Shown piece by piece: positions 22,258 to 30,535 of a stretch of DNA of 37,832 bases. Location of the stretch: positions 1-37,832 of the forward strand of contig NZ_JABBOU010000046.1 in the NCBI RefSeq assembly GCF_018853465.1, in the 5' to 3' direction. This stretch comes from Acidithiobacillus montserratensis (GTDB lineage Bacteria > Pseudomonadota > Gammaproteobacteria > Acidithiobacillales > Acidithiobacillaceae). Below the pieces are notes generated by a model. That model was not told the origin of the DNA, made no database searches, and was given only the letters and a program-made list of their open reading frames with translations. Both the position numbers and the translations under genes were made by a program. Numbering within the stretch: the first letter of the stretch is position 1; each line of letters opens with the position of its first letter.

Positions 22258-24758
22258 TCGATCTCAAGGAATACCGCGACAAGGCCCAGGGTCTGCCGGA
22301 CCTGTTGAATATTGCCTTTCTGGTGGACAGTTGGACGACGGACGCGGGCGAAATGGCGGTGGCCTTGCAAAAGGACGGGTCGGTCATGGCAGGGTTCTCC
22401 TATGGGGGGCCGGACCTGGAAAGCCTTTCGGTGAACGATCTGGACGCGCTCTCCGCTGCCTGGAACAACGGTCTGGCACGATTGGGCACCGATTGGGGTG
22501 TGCATGTGTCGGCGATTCGCGAGCCTGCTGACGGGTATATCCCGGAATCGGATAATGCTTTCCAGTCGCCTGTGGCATCTCTGATCGATCTGGAGCGCCG
22601 CGCTCAGTATGGTGGGGAATCGCACCATTTCACCAGTCGCTATTACTACATCATCACCTGGCGCCTGCCTACAGACGCCGAAGCGGCCATTGGGCAGGGG
22701 TTGGTGAAAAAGAAGGCGGGTCGCGGGCAAGAGGGTTCGGACCAGGATCGCTTCAAGGAATTGATGGCGCGGTTCCGGCAGCCCATGGATGTGATCCTGG
22801 GGATATTTCGGCGCAACTATCGGGTGCGGGCCCTGGATGCGGACGGTCTGCTGACCCATGTGCATGAATGCCTGACCGGGCAAAAACACCGGGTCAACGC
22901 GCCGCACGTTCCCGCTTATCTGGATGCCCTGGTGGGTCACCATGATTTTGTGGGCGGGTTGGAGCCCTCCATCGACGGGGAAGAAATCCGGGTGGTGACG
23001 GCGGTTGGGTATCCGAACGAGACCTACCCGGAAATGCTGGAACACCTGCATTCCCTGCCCTTTCCGCTGCGCTACACCCTGCGCTTCCTGCCGCTGGATC
23101 AGGCGGACGCCGTCCACGACATGAGTAAGATTCGCGGCAAGTGGTTTGGAAGCCGCACAAGCCTCAAGGCGCAACTGGGCGAAAAATTCTCTGGCGAGGC
23201 GCCCAGCGAACTGGCAGCGGACGATCACGCCACCAATTTGGCGCTGGATGCCAAACAGGGCGTCAACGAGGCCCGGGAGGGTGCGGTGAAGTTTGGCTTT
23301 TTCACCCTGACCGTGGTGCTCCGCGATCAGGACGAAAAAATCCTGATGGAGCGTGTCAAAACCGTCAAGAACTTTTTCGACAATGCCGGGTATGTGGCCT
23401 ATCTCGAAACCGTCAATACGGTAGAGGCGTTGTTGGGGAGTTTGCCCGGGCACATGCACGAGAACATCCGCCGTCCCATTTTGCATAGCCTGAACTTTGC
23501 CGACTTCGCCCCGAAGACGGAAATCTGGGCGGGCAGTGCCCGCTGCCCAAGTCCGTTGATGAAGATGTCCGATGGACGGAAAGCGCCCCCCTTGCTGTAT
23601 GCGGCCACCACGGGAAACACGCCTTTCCGCTTCAATCTGCATGTGGGGGATCTGGGACATACGTTCATCGCGGGTATGCCAGGCAGCGGCAAGTCTACTC
23701 TGCTGGCTTTGTTGGCCGCACAGTGGCAGCGCTACCAGGGCGCCCGCGTCATCGCATTCGACAAAGGCATGTCGTTGTACGCGATGACCGAAGCTACGGA
23801 AGGACAGCATTACGACCTCAATGGTCCCCTGTCCGATCTGAGTTTCGCGCCGTTAGGGCATATCGACGATCCCGCCGAACTGGCGTTTGCGGCGGAGTGG
23901 GTCGAGGGGTTGGCAACGCTGCAAGGCTTGAATGTGACTTCTGTGGAGCGCACGGCGATTCGGGACGGACTGAACAGTCTGGCACGGGAGTCCGGACGGT
24001 CAATGACCAACTTGGTGCAGTCGATCCAGCACGCGGGACTCAAGGAAGCGCTACGATTCTACACACTGACCGGGCAGACCGGAGCACTACTGGACGCGGA
24101 GAAGGACGGTCTGCAGGTGGATGATGCGACCATGATGACGTTTGAGATGTCCCATCTCATGAACGGCAGCCCGGCCATGAAGCGGACGACCGTGCCGGTA
24201 TTACTGTATCTCTTCCATCGCATCGAACAGATGCTGGATGGCCGGCCAACGCTCATTCTTCTGGATGAGGCATGGACCTTTCTGGACGACGAACTGTTCC
24301 TGGCCAAACTGCGGCAGTGGCTGAAAGAGTTGCGCAAGAAGAATGCGGCGGTCGTCTTCGCCACGCAGTCCCTGGCCGACCTGAAGGGCAACCCCCTGTT
24401 GCCGGTGTTGCAGGAGTCCTGCCCCAGCAAAATCTTCCTGCCCAATGCCCAGGCTGACGGTCAACAGTTGCGCCCTCTCTATGAGGACATGGGCCTGAAC
24501 GAGCGTCAGATCCAGATGCTCAAGGAATCCACCCCGAAGCAGGACTACTACCTGTTCACCACCGAAGGGCAGCGCCGGATTCAGTTTGGCATGGGTCCGG
24601 TAACGCTTGCATTCTGTGGCGTGAGTGATCCGCGTGACGTGAAACGGGTGGCAGATCTGAAAGCGCAGAATGGGAATCGCTGGCCGCTTTACTGGCTGCG
24701 GGAGCAGTTGCCCGCGCAACGGCAGGACTGGGTGGCGCTGTTGCAGACAATGTTTTGA
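22254..24758 (+). CDS. trbE: TrbE/VirB4-family T4SS ATPase
   Basis: The 834-aa protein has the VirB4 N-terminal domain (CagE/TrbE/VirB family), then Walker A GMPGSGKST (474-482) in HTFIAGMPGSGKSTLLALLA, and Walker B TLILLDEAWTFLDD near residue 671 followed by LRKKNAAVVFATQSLADL. VirB4 proteins energise pilus biogenesis and contact VirB3 and VirB11. GTG 22254 is chosen because it overlaps the trbD stop (GTGA) and has GGGAGGGAAG just upstream. The length is standard. Confidence 0.95.
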   Translation: MIDLKEYRDKAQGLPDLLNIAFLVDSWTTDAGEMAVALQKDGSVMAGFSYGGPDLESLSVNDLDALSAAWNNGLARLGTDWGVHVSAIREPADGYIPESDNAFQSPVASLIDLERRAQYGGESHHFTSRYYYIITWRLPTDAEAAIGQGLVKKKAGRGQEGSDQDRFKELMARFRQPMDVILGIFRRNYRVRALDADGLLTHVHECLTGQKHRVNAPHVPAYLDALVGHHDFVGGLEPSIDGEEIRVVTAVGYPNETYPEMLEHLHSLPFPLRYTLRFLPLDQADAVHDMSKIRGKWFGSRTSLKAQLGEKFSGEAPSELAADDHATNLALDAKQGVNEAREGAVKFGFFTLTVVLRDQDEKILMERVKTVKNFFDNAGYVAYLETVNTVEALLGSLPGHMHENIRRPILHSLNFADFAPKTEIWAGSARCPSPLMKMSDGRKAPPLLYAATTGNTPFRFNLHVGDLGHTFIAGMPGSGKSTLLALLAAQWQRYQGARVIAFDKGMSLYAMTEATEGQHYDLNGPLSDLSFAPLGHIDDPAELAFAAEWVEGLATLQGLNVTSVERTAIRDGLNSLARESGRSMTNLVQSIQHAGLKEALRFYTLTGQTGALLDAEKDGLQVDDATMMTFEMSHLMNGSPAMKRTTVPVLLYLFHRIEQMLDGRPTLILLDEAWTFLDDELFLAKLRQWLKELRKKNAAVVFATQSLADLKGNPLLPVLQESCPSKIFLPNAQADGQQLRPLYEDMGLNERQIQMLKESTPKQDYYLFTTEGQRRIQFGMGPVTLAFCGVSDPRDVKRVADLKAQNGNRWPLYWLREQLPAQRQDWVALLQTMF

Positions 24759-24781
24759 GTTGGGGATGATGTGATGCTTCT

Positions 24782-24802
24782 GGCGGGCATCCCCTGCCCG
24801 CC
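24782..24802 (+). other. Strong GC hairpin after trbE
   Basis: GGCGGGCA (24782-24789) and TGCCCGCC (24795-24802) pair perfectly around a 5-nt loop. No T-run follows, so it is more likely a transcript-stabilising or attenuating stem than a full terminator. It separates trbE from the 24835 gene in the same unit. Confidence 0.6.
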
Positions 24803-24834
24803 TGACCGAAACCAACTGAATAGAGGATCTCTCA

Positions 24835-25131
24835 ATGGACCAGCAACAGGCAATCGTGTACCCCGTCCAGCGCAAAGGTAGACTTCGTTACTGGTTGTCC
24901 CGGATTTTTCTGGCGGCGCTTACCACGATTCCCGCTGCAGCCTTTGTTGGAACGTACATTTTCAGCGTACCGGATGCGTACTGGACAACGGTGTACGGCA
25001 TTTCCTTTTATGATCCGGTTGGCATGATTCCCGTGGTGTTGGCGCATTTGCACAATCCGGAAATCCGCGAGGCTGCCCTCGTCTTGTTCGGGGTCCCGCT
25101 CATCGCCCTTTGCCTTCTCAGAAGTGAGTGA
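24835..25131 (+). CDS. Small inner-membrane protein, 98 aa
   Basis: I do not recognise this protein. It has a basic N-terminus (QRKGRLRYWLSR) and two hydrophobic helices (about 22-45 IFLAALTTIPAAAFVGTYIF and 75-95 AALVLFGVPLIALCLL) joined by a loop. It sits where trbF begins in RP4-type operons, but it is far too short and lacks the VirB8-like periplasmic domain, so I do not call it TrbF. AGAGGA lies 7 nt before ATG 24835. Confidence 0.6.
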   Translation: MDQQQAIVYPVQRKGRLRYWLSRIFLAALTTIPAAAFVGTYIFSVPDAYWTTVYGISFYDPVGMIPVVLAHLHNPEIREAALVLFGVPLIALCLLRSE

Positions 25132-25169
25132 GAATTGCCAGAGGATTGTTGGCGTATCCCCCTCCCCGC

Positions 25170-25183
25170 CTGATCTATACCGA
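25170..25183 (+). promoter_or_regulatory. Motif copy 8 (CTGATCTATACCGA)
   Basis: TATACC begins 45 bp before ATG 25221. This is the only intergenic copy in which the C-run is cut short (CCGA). Confidence 0.72.
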
Positions 25184-25220
25184 CAGAGAGTGCGCGCCCG
25201 AGAGGGGCATGGAGGACACG

Positions 25221-26237
25221 ATGCGGAAAGGAAAACGGATTTTGGTGCTGGCCGTTGCGGTAGCGGCTGGCTTTGGCGGGGTTGCCCCCGCGCTGGCGGA
25301 TACCGTAGCGCAGGACCAGCAGGCGCTTCAGCAGGCCAACGCCGAGATTCAGTCCCTCGCCCAAAACTGGCCTCAGATTCAGGCGGCGGCACAGGCGTAT
25401 GGGGCACTGTCCCGCTATGTGGGCATGGCAGGCATTGGCCCGGTAGTGATCAACCAGATGGGGTTTCGGGAACAATGTCATAACGCCTACTGGGATGAAG
25501 AAATCCCGACGCTGGTTACCGGGGCAATGAACATCGCCGGCGACGCCGAAGCGCAGGCGTATGCCATGCAGGCCATTGCCACGACCTGGGACCAGGACGC
25601 GGGAAATTTGCTGGACGCGGAGGTCACCCAGGATGCACAGGCACAGGTTCCCAACTTCTCGCAGGTGCAGCAACAGGTGAACCAGACCGTCGCGGCAGGC
25701 AATGCGTTGAACACCTTGCTGAATCAGGTAGGAAACCAGATTGCCACGGCAACCGGACCAAGCTCCACATTGCAGCCTTTGCCCATCTCCAACTGGTCGG
25801 TGGCCATCGGTGATTATCCGAATCTGGCTGCGGTGCAGTGGAACACCGGGCCGTCCGATGGTGCCCCTATCGGTTGGTATAACGACATGGCGCCAACTTT
25901 TCGTGGATTCGCCAGGCTCGTCGATATTTGCCCGACGGGAACGGCCAACATTCCCATGGAATCGGACGCCACGACACTTTCGGCAGTGCAGATGGCCGAG
26001 CAGGAAGAACCAGGACTCGCACAAAACATTCCATCCGTTCCGACAGGATCTACTTGGACGCAGCCGCCGATTTTCGATCCGTATGACGCCGCGGACTACC
26101 AGACGCGGGTGGAGTTGGTGCGGGTGCTCAGTGCAGATATGCCAGCCATTGCCAACTATATGGCACCCGTCACTGGGGCCATGCAAGCCTTTGCCCAGCA
26201 AACCAACCAACTTACACAAACTGTAGGAGGGCAATAA
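25221..26237 (+). CDS. Exported Gln/Ala-rich protein upstream of trbJ, 338 aa
   Basis: The signal peptide is clear (MRKGKRILVLAVAVAAGFGG, cleavage near ALA-DT). The mature protein begins with a Gln/Ala-rich helical region (QQALQQANAEIQSLAQNW) and ends with another (MQAFAQQTNQLTQTVGGQ). The middle holds two cysteines (about residues 82 and 241) and many aromatic residues, fitting a periplasmic protein. I do not recognise the family. Because it shares an operon with trbJ and trbL and resembles TrbJ/VirB5 in general composition, it may be a pilus-tip or periplasmic T4SS component. ATG 25221 is preferred to 25209 since GGAGG (25211-25215) lies 5 nt before it and the signal peptide then begins correctly. 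Confidence 0.65.
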   Translation: MRKGKRILVLAVAVAAGFGGVAPALADTVAQDQQALQQANAEIQSLAQNWPQIQAAAQAYGALSRYVGMAGIGPVVINQMGFREQCHNAYWDEEIPTLVTGAMNIAGDAEAQAYAMQAIATTWDQDAGNLLDAEVTQDAQAQVPNFSQVQQQVNQTVAAGNALNTLLNQVGNQIATATGPSSTLQPLPISNWSVAIGDYPNLAAVQWNTGPSDGAPIGWYNDMAPTFRGFARLVDICPTGTANIPMESDATTLSAVQMAEQEEPGLAQNIPSVPTGSTWTQPPIFDPYDAADYQTRVELVRVLSADMPAIANYMAPVTGAMQAFAQQTNQLTQTVGGQ

Positions 26238-26238
26238 T

Positions 26239-26991
26239 ATGAACCCGATGAAATCTTCTCTCACCGTTGCCATCGTAGGCTCTCTCTTGACGATGCTTCC
26301 AGCCCCTGCCTTCGCGGTGAGTGAAATCGCAGGCGCCACATTCCCAGAACAGATCGTGCAGGAGGGGACGTCGATAGAGAAGCTGGCGAAGCAGGCGGAA
26401 TCCTATGCGACGCAGATCCAGCAGTACGCCAATCAGCTTCAGCAGTACGAAAACATGGTGCAAAACACGGTTGACATGCCCCAGGCAACATTCGACCAGA
26501 TCTGGAATCCCCTGGTGGGAACGATCCAGAAGCTGCAGGGCGTCTATTCTCAGGCCCAGGCCCTGGGCTACGCCGGGCAGAACATCGGCGCTACACTCGC
26601 TCAGGAATACCAGGGTGCAGGCGCATCCATCCAGAACTTGTCCCAAAACTACGCGAACTGGAACGCCACGACCAACCAGACGATGAAGGACACGTTGGAG
26701 TCCTTTCATTTGGCGGATCTGGCGACGGCGACGGAGGATCAGGCGCTAACGAAAATCCAGCATCAGGCTGCTACCGCCAAGGGTCGCGCAAATGTTGCAG
26801 GTGCCGCTGTGGCGGCTTCTACCGTCATCGTAAAATCGCTCCAGAGCCTGCAACAGATTACCGAGAACGGTCAACGCGCAGTGCTGGCTTACGACAAGCA
26901 GAAAAAAGCCGAAGAAAATGTGGACAATGCAACCGCCGGGACGGCCCTGGGTTCTATGGGTGCGGGCATCAATCCCAACGTGATGCCCTGA
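26239..26991 (+). CDS. trbJ: TrbJ, VirB5-like conjugal transfer protein
   Basis: The 250-aa protein has a signal peptide (KSSLTVAIVGSLLTMLPAPA, cleavage near FAV) and the typical TrbJ helical region: EQIVQEGTSIEKLAKQAESY, then TQIQQYANQLQQYENMVQNT, then a W-containing turn and GVYSQAQALGYAGQN. TrbJ/VirB5 proteins are periplasmic or pilus-tip adhesins. GGAGG lies 8 nt before the ATG. It directly precedes trbL, as in many trb clusters (trbJ-[trbK]-trbL); there is no TrbK-like entry-exclusion lipoprotein between them. Confidence 0.9.
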   Translation: MNPMKSSLTVAIVGSLLTMLPAPAFAVSEIAGATFPEQIVQEGTSIEKLAKQAESYATQIQQYANQLQQYENMVQNTVDMPQATFDQIWNPLVGTIQKLQGVYSQAQALGYAGQNIGATLAQEYQGAGASIQNLSQNYANWNATTNQTMKDTLESFHLADLATATEDQALTKIQHQAATAKGRANVAGAAVAASTVIVKSLQSLQQITENGQRAVLAYDKQKKAEENVDNATAGTALGSMGAGINPNVMP

Positions 26992-27006
26992 CGGTAGAGG
27001 TTCCTG

Positions 27007-29166
27007 ATGAAAAAGAACTGGTTGGCGATTTCCGTTGCGTTGTTGTCGGTGATGATGTTCCCTGCTTCCGCCATGGCGGCGGGAACGGGCATTCTGAATT
27101 CCGTTGATACCGACCTGCACAATACGATTTTTGGTTGGGCGGGTGCGATGCAAACCGCAACCGCTGCCCTCTTTTTTGCCTTGGCTGGGGTGGAAGTCGC
27201 CATCATGTTCATGCAGCACGTCTTGCAAAAGCGTGGGCATGAGGATCTGTTTACGGGAATCATCAAGAAAACCATCACACTCGGGTTCTTCTTGTGGTTG
27301 ATCAATAACGCTGTAGGCGGCATTGGGTTTATGCCGTCCATTATCGACGGACTGGCTGGCGGTGCGGCTGCCGTTGGTGCCCCTCCAGCCACCCCCTCTA
27401 CCATTGCGACAGAATCTTTGGATATCGGGATTGGCATTATCTTTAGCCCCATGGCGGTTTACGGCAATCACGCCGCCACCATTTCCCAGTTCGACAGCGA
27501 TATCAGTTCCGACAACATTTCCGGGGCTGTAACTACGGCATTCAACAACTTTTCCTACAGTTCAGGTCATGGGAATGACACCAGTTCTATTTTGGGTGTG
27601 AACTTCAAGGCGATCATGATCATGCTGATGCAAACCATCATGATGATCATTCCTGCGATTATCGCCGCGGGCGGGGTATTCATGCTGGCACTGGATTTCC
27701 TCATGATCCAGTTAGAAAGCTACCTGGCCATGGTCTTGGGGCTTGTAGTCCTTGCAGGCGGTGGCTTGCGTTATACCAGCAAGTATGTTGGTTCCTACCT
27801 GGATTACGGAATCGGTGTGGGTGTCCGGCTGTTCGTGATCTCGGCCATCTCTTATCTGGTCGTGACCTTCATTTTCAAGGATCTGACCAAGACCCTACAA
27901 ATTCAGAACGTCTTCCAGATGGCCTTCGAGACCATGATGCTGGCCATCATCATCGCGATTCTCCCAAAAAAAGCCGTATCCATCGCGCAAACGATTCTGA
28001 CTGGTCAGTCCTCTTTTGGCGGTGAAGGCGGCAAGGCCCTGGCTGCGGGTGCGGGGGTAGCTGCGGTAGCGGCTACAGGTGGTGCGGCGCTTGCGGCAGG
28101 CGGGGTGGCAATGGCTGGCGGTGCTGTGGCCAAGGCTGCGGCAGCGGGTAGCGGTGGTTCCTTGAGTGGCGCAGCGGCGGGTGGTGGCGGTGGTGCCGGA
28201 GGTGCTTCAGGTTCCTTGTCTTCCGCCGCGGGCGCTGGTGGCAGTGGTGCCGCCAACGGTGTCCCGGTACCGGCAGGTTCGTTGGCAAAGTCTGCCAGTG
28301 GATCAAAACCATCCGCGCAGACACCAAATCCGGAAAAGCCTGCAGCCAGCGGACCTACGCAGGGGGCACAGAAGTCCGGCGATGGCGCGCCCGTGCCCAG
28401 CAACGCCTCTGCGGGTGGTGGTGAACCGGGTGCTGCATCTGTGGCGGAGACAGCGGCCCCGGCGGAGACCGGTGCAGGATTGGGAGATACGGCTGCAGCG
28501 CTGGAAGGCGCGGCGTTGGCTACGGAGGCGGCTTCCAGTGGCACGGCGGCTGCCCCGGCAGCGCCCAGTGGCACAAGCACGGCACAGAAGCCTGCGGCAA
28601 CGCAAACCACGTCTTCTACCCCAGGGCAGAAGAGCGGAGAAACCACGCCTGCGGGCAAGGCAGCAACTGGAACCGCTGCAAGCCCCGCGGGCACGGCTAC
28701 CACGGCTGCAGATGGGCCAGTTCCGGCTACGGAATCCTCCACGGCTGGTGCTTCACCTGGCGCGACGACCGGCGGCGGTCAGACCAGTAGTGGCCCTGCT
28801 GGCAGCGGTAATACGAGCAGTTCCGCCACGGCGGAGACCGGCGCAGGCAGCAGTCCCGCAAGCGAACCGGCAGGGAGTGAAGAATCGTCCGCTCCGTCGG
28901 ATAGCGGGACAGACCCTGAACAAGAACCAGCACCCGCCCCGACCCCGGTGAGTGATGCCCACGGCGTACCAGCTCCTGCACTCGCGGACCTGCAAAAGGC
29001 CCTCGATCAGATCGCCAGGAATACGGCGCCGAAAAAGAGTGGGAACGTCATTACGAGAACGGAGGATAAAATAAAGAAATATCAGGAACGTGTTGACGCT
29101 ATCTCTGAAAAGCCAGGATCGGTTAGCGGGAAAGGCATTTCGACGGAACACCCATCGGACTGGTAA
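27007..29166 (+). CDS. trbL: TrbL/VirB6-like polytopic membrane protein with long low-complexity tail
   Basis: The 719-aa protein has a signal-like start (MKKNWLAISVALLSVMMFPA), then the TrbL membrane core (about 30-335) with several helices, including LFFALAGVEVAIMFMQHVL, IKAIMIMLMQTIMMIIPAII and FMLALDFLMIQLESYLAMVL. TrbL/VirB6 forms part of the inner-membrane channel. Residues ~340-660 are an extraordinary Gly/Ala/Ser/Pro/Thr-rich region with almost no hydrophobic or aromatic residues, then a short basic end. VirB6/TrbL C-terminal tails vary in length; this one is long. A large antisense open frame here is a by-product of composition. Confidence 0.93.
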   Translation: MKKNWLAISVALLSVMMFPASAMAAGTGILNSVDTDLHNTIFGWAGAMQTATAALFFALAGVEVAIMFMQHVLQKRGHEDLFTGIIKKTITLGFFLWLINNAVGGIGFMPSIIDGLAGGAAAVGAPPATPSTIATESLDIGIGIIFSPMAVYGNHAATISQFDSDISSDNISGAVTTAFNNFSYSSGHGNDTSSILGVNFKAIMIMLMQTIMMIIPAIIAAGGVFMLALDFLMIQLESYLAMVLGLVVLAGGGLRYTSKYVGSYLDYGIGVGVRLFVISAISYLVVTFIFKDLTKTLQIQNVFQMAFETMMLAIIIAILPKKAVSIAQTILTGQSSFGGEGGKALAAGAGVAAVAATGGAALAAGGVAMAGGAVAKAAAAGSGGSLSGAAAGGGGGAGGASGSLSSAAGAGGSGAANGVPVPAGSLAKSASGSKPSAQTPNPEKPAASGPTQGAQKSGDGAPVPSNASAGGGEPGAASVAETAAPAETGAGLGDTAAALEGAALATEAASSGTAAAPAAPSGTSTAQKPAATQTTSSTPGQKSGETTPAGKAATGTAASPAGTATTAADGPVPATESSTAGASPGATTGGGQTSSGPAGSGNTSSSATAETGAGSSPASEPAGSEESSAPSDSGTDPEQEPAPAPTPVSDAHGVPAPALADLQKALDQIARNTAPKKSGNVITRTEDKIKKYQERVDAISEKPGSVSGKGISTEHPSDW

Positions 29167-29181
29167 CAAAATTCCATTGCT

Positions 29182-29218
29182 TGTCAGGGCTCCGTTCGTG
29201 GGCCTTGACATTTGTTTT
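29182..29218 (+). terminator. Terminator after trbL
   Basis: TGTCAGGGC (29182-29190) pairs with GGCCTTGACA (29202-29210; 9 bp including one G-U) across an 11-nt loop, followed by TTTGTTTT. The right arm contains TTGACA, which also serves as the -35 box of the next promoter. Confidence 0.75.
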
Positions 29219-29235
29219 CGGCATCGTCTATACCC
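29205..29235 (+). promoter_or_regulatory. Motif copy 9 (CGTCTATACCC) with TTGACA -35 box
   Basis: A consensus TTGACA (29205-29210) lies 18 bp upstream of TATACC (29229-29234), which begins 43 bp before ATG 29272. This is the only motif copy with a good -35 hexamer, and the one whose upstream half deviates most (CGTC for GATC). It argues that TATACC occupies the -10 position. Confidence 0.78.
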
Positions 29236-29271
29236 TACACCAACAGGTTGGCGGACAGATTGGAGGTCGCC

Positions 29272-29742
29272 ATGAGAACTTTGGGAAGACATACGCAGGA
29301 CTGGGGCGGATACCGCATTGAAACGGAAACCTACGAGGACAACTCTGGGGTTCGCCGTGAGCGCGAAATGTCAAGAACTCGCATTCATAGGAATGGACCC
29401 GCAGAGGGAGACCTCTTCGACAATGCCCTGAGTGTTGTCGTGGTCATCTTTGGCTACCTATTTTTTATCTCTCTTGGCCTTTTCGGCGTATGGGAACTTT
29501 CTGCCTACCTTTTTGGCCCTGTGCTCGGCCCCACAGTAGCGAGTGTGGCGATACCGCTGATCCTAATCGGCGCACCCATCCTGTACGTTTCCTTCTCCCC
29601 CCGCATGGCGTGGCTGCGGCGTGCCCTGCGCTGGACATGGATGCAGGCACGGGAGATTGGGGAGGCGGTCCTCTATCGGGCCGCTGACGCCCTGTACTGG
29701 ATCTCTGGCCCCATCCGGCGGTGGATGGCGGACCGGTTTTGA
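29272..29742 (+). CDS. Membrane protein whose 3' end is the repeated 70-bp site
   Basis: I do not recognise this 156-aa protein. It has a polar, charged N-terminus (to about 55), two hydrophobic helices (about 58-80 SVVVVIFGYLFFISLGLFGVW and 88-112 GPTVASVAIPLILIGAPILYV) and an aromatic/basic C-terminus ending ISGPIRRWMADRF. GGAGG precedes ATG 29272. The last 22 codons are repeated twice downstream (32041 and 32516), so its C-terminus is rebuilt at each downstream insertion. It is a single-gene unit driven by motif copy 9, probably a core gene of the element. Confidence 0.7.
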   Translation: MRTLGRHTQDWGGYRIETETYEDNSGVRREREMSRTRIHRNGPAEGDLFDNALSVVVVIFGYLFFISLGLFGVWELSAYLFGPVLGPTVASVAIPLILIGAPILYVSFSPRMAWLRRALRWTWMQAREIGEAVLYRAADALYWISGPIRRWMADRF

Positions 29743-29748
29743 GGGGTG
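29679..29748 (+). repeat. 70-bp direct repeat, copy A (end of 29272 gene)
   Basis: It spans the last 21 codons, the TGA stop and 6 bases beyond. It differs from copy B at one base and from copy C at three positions in the shared core plus the last two bases. At its centre CCATCC (29711-29716) and GGATGG (29723-29728) form an inverted repeat around 6 bases. Confidence 0.93.
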
Positions 29749-29758
29749 TTTCCGAGGA

Positions 29759-29778
29759 GCCGACATAGATCAGTCGGC
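29759..29778. other. Hairpin 10 bp after repeat A
   Basis: GCCGAC (29759-29764) and GTCGGC (29773-29778) pair perfectly around 8 nt, with no T-run. The loop region reads CTGATCTATG on the minus strand, close to the first part of the promoter motif. A similar hairpin follows copy B. Confidence 0.5.
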
Positions 29779-29798
29779 AGTGCCATAAGAAGCCTTTG

Positions 29799-29828
29799 TT
29801 GCAATATTGTTGATAAATGCACAATAAT
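29799..29828 (+). promoter_or_regulatory. Possible promoter of the restriction-modification pair
   Basis: TTGCAA (29799-29804) and AATAAT (29823-29828) are spaced by 18 bp in an AT-rich leader 21 bp before the endonuclease ATG. The element's common promoter motif is absent here. Confidence 0.35.
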
Positions 29829-29848
29829 CTCAACAGGTTCCTCTCAAC

Positions 29849-30535
29849 ATGACAAAACTGATACTCACAATTGGTCATCTATGCGCGGAAGCACATGCGT
29901 TTTCCGTCTTGGAAAGTACGTATGCAGAGCCTGCTTTGTTCGGTGTTACAGATGGGAAGGCTGTAGGAACTTACCTTGAACACAAGTTCAGAATTTATCT
30001 GCAAGAACGTTACGACTTCGAGCAGGGGAACTCTGCCAATGGCATCGATTTCCCTAGCCTGGGTGTTGATATGAAGGTCACAAGCATCAGGCAGCCGCAG
30101 TCATCCTGTCCATTCAAGTCGGCTCGCCAGAAAGTTTACGGTCTCGGGTACGGTCTCATTGTGTTTGTGTACGACAAGGAAGATGATCACGCCACCCGCG
30201 CAGCCACTCTGCGCATGACAAATACCGTCTTTGTTGAAGCCCATCGAACTGCCGATTTCCAAATGACGCGCGGACTTCGTCAGATCGTGGAGAACGAAGG
30301 CAACGATGAGGATTTGATGGCATTCATGGCAGAAAGGAACCTGCCGGTGGATGAAATCGAACTCAAAAACTTGGCCGAAGAAGTTCTGCGGAACAAGCCA
30401 GAACAAGGCTATCTAACAATTTCGAATGCATTGCAATGGCGGTTGCAGTATGGACGTGTTATTGAGAAAGCGGGCACCGAATCTGGCCTTCGCTCCATCT
30501 ACAAGAGCGCGCCGTTTAATATGCTTGGGGTATGA
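29849..30535 (+). CDS. Probable type II restriction endonuclease (PD-(D/E)XK-like)
   Basis: The 228-aa protein lies immediately before an adenine methylase and overlaps its start by 4 bases (ATGA), the usual restriction-modification layout. Residues 40-80 (GTYLEHKFRIYL … NGIDFPSLGVDMKVTS) show a plausible nuclease core: E44, D67 and D74-x-K76. The name rests on context and this motif, as the specificity and subfamily are not recognisable. Base composition is more AT-rich than the trb genes, suggesting separate origin. It forms the first half of the insert between repeats A and B. Confidence 0.7.
   Translation: MTKLILTIGHLCAEAHAFSVLESTYAEPALFGVTDGKAVGTYLEHKFRIYLQERYDFEQGNSANGIDFPSLGVDMKVTSIRQPQSSCPFKSARQKVYGLGYGLIVFVYDKEDDHATRAATLRMTNTVFVEAHRTADFQMTRGLRQIVENEGNDEDLMAFMAERNLPVDEIELKNLAEEVLRNKPEQGYLTISNALQWRLQYGRVIEKAGTESGLRSIYKSAPFNMLGV

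Noticed and set aside
22155..23810. 551-codon minus-strand open frame
   Set aside because: It lies entirely antisense to trbE, which has unmistakable VirB4 motifs; no ribosome site or family match.
28005..28742. 245-codon Ala/Pro-rich minus-strand frame
   Set aside because: It mirrors the Gly/Ala/Ser-rich tail of TrbL on GC-rich DNA; composition explains it.
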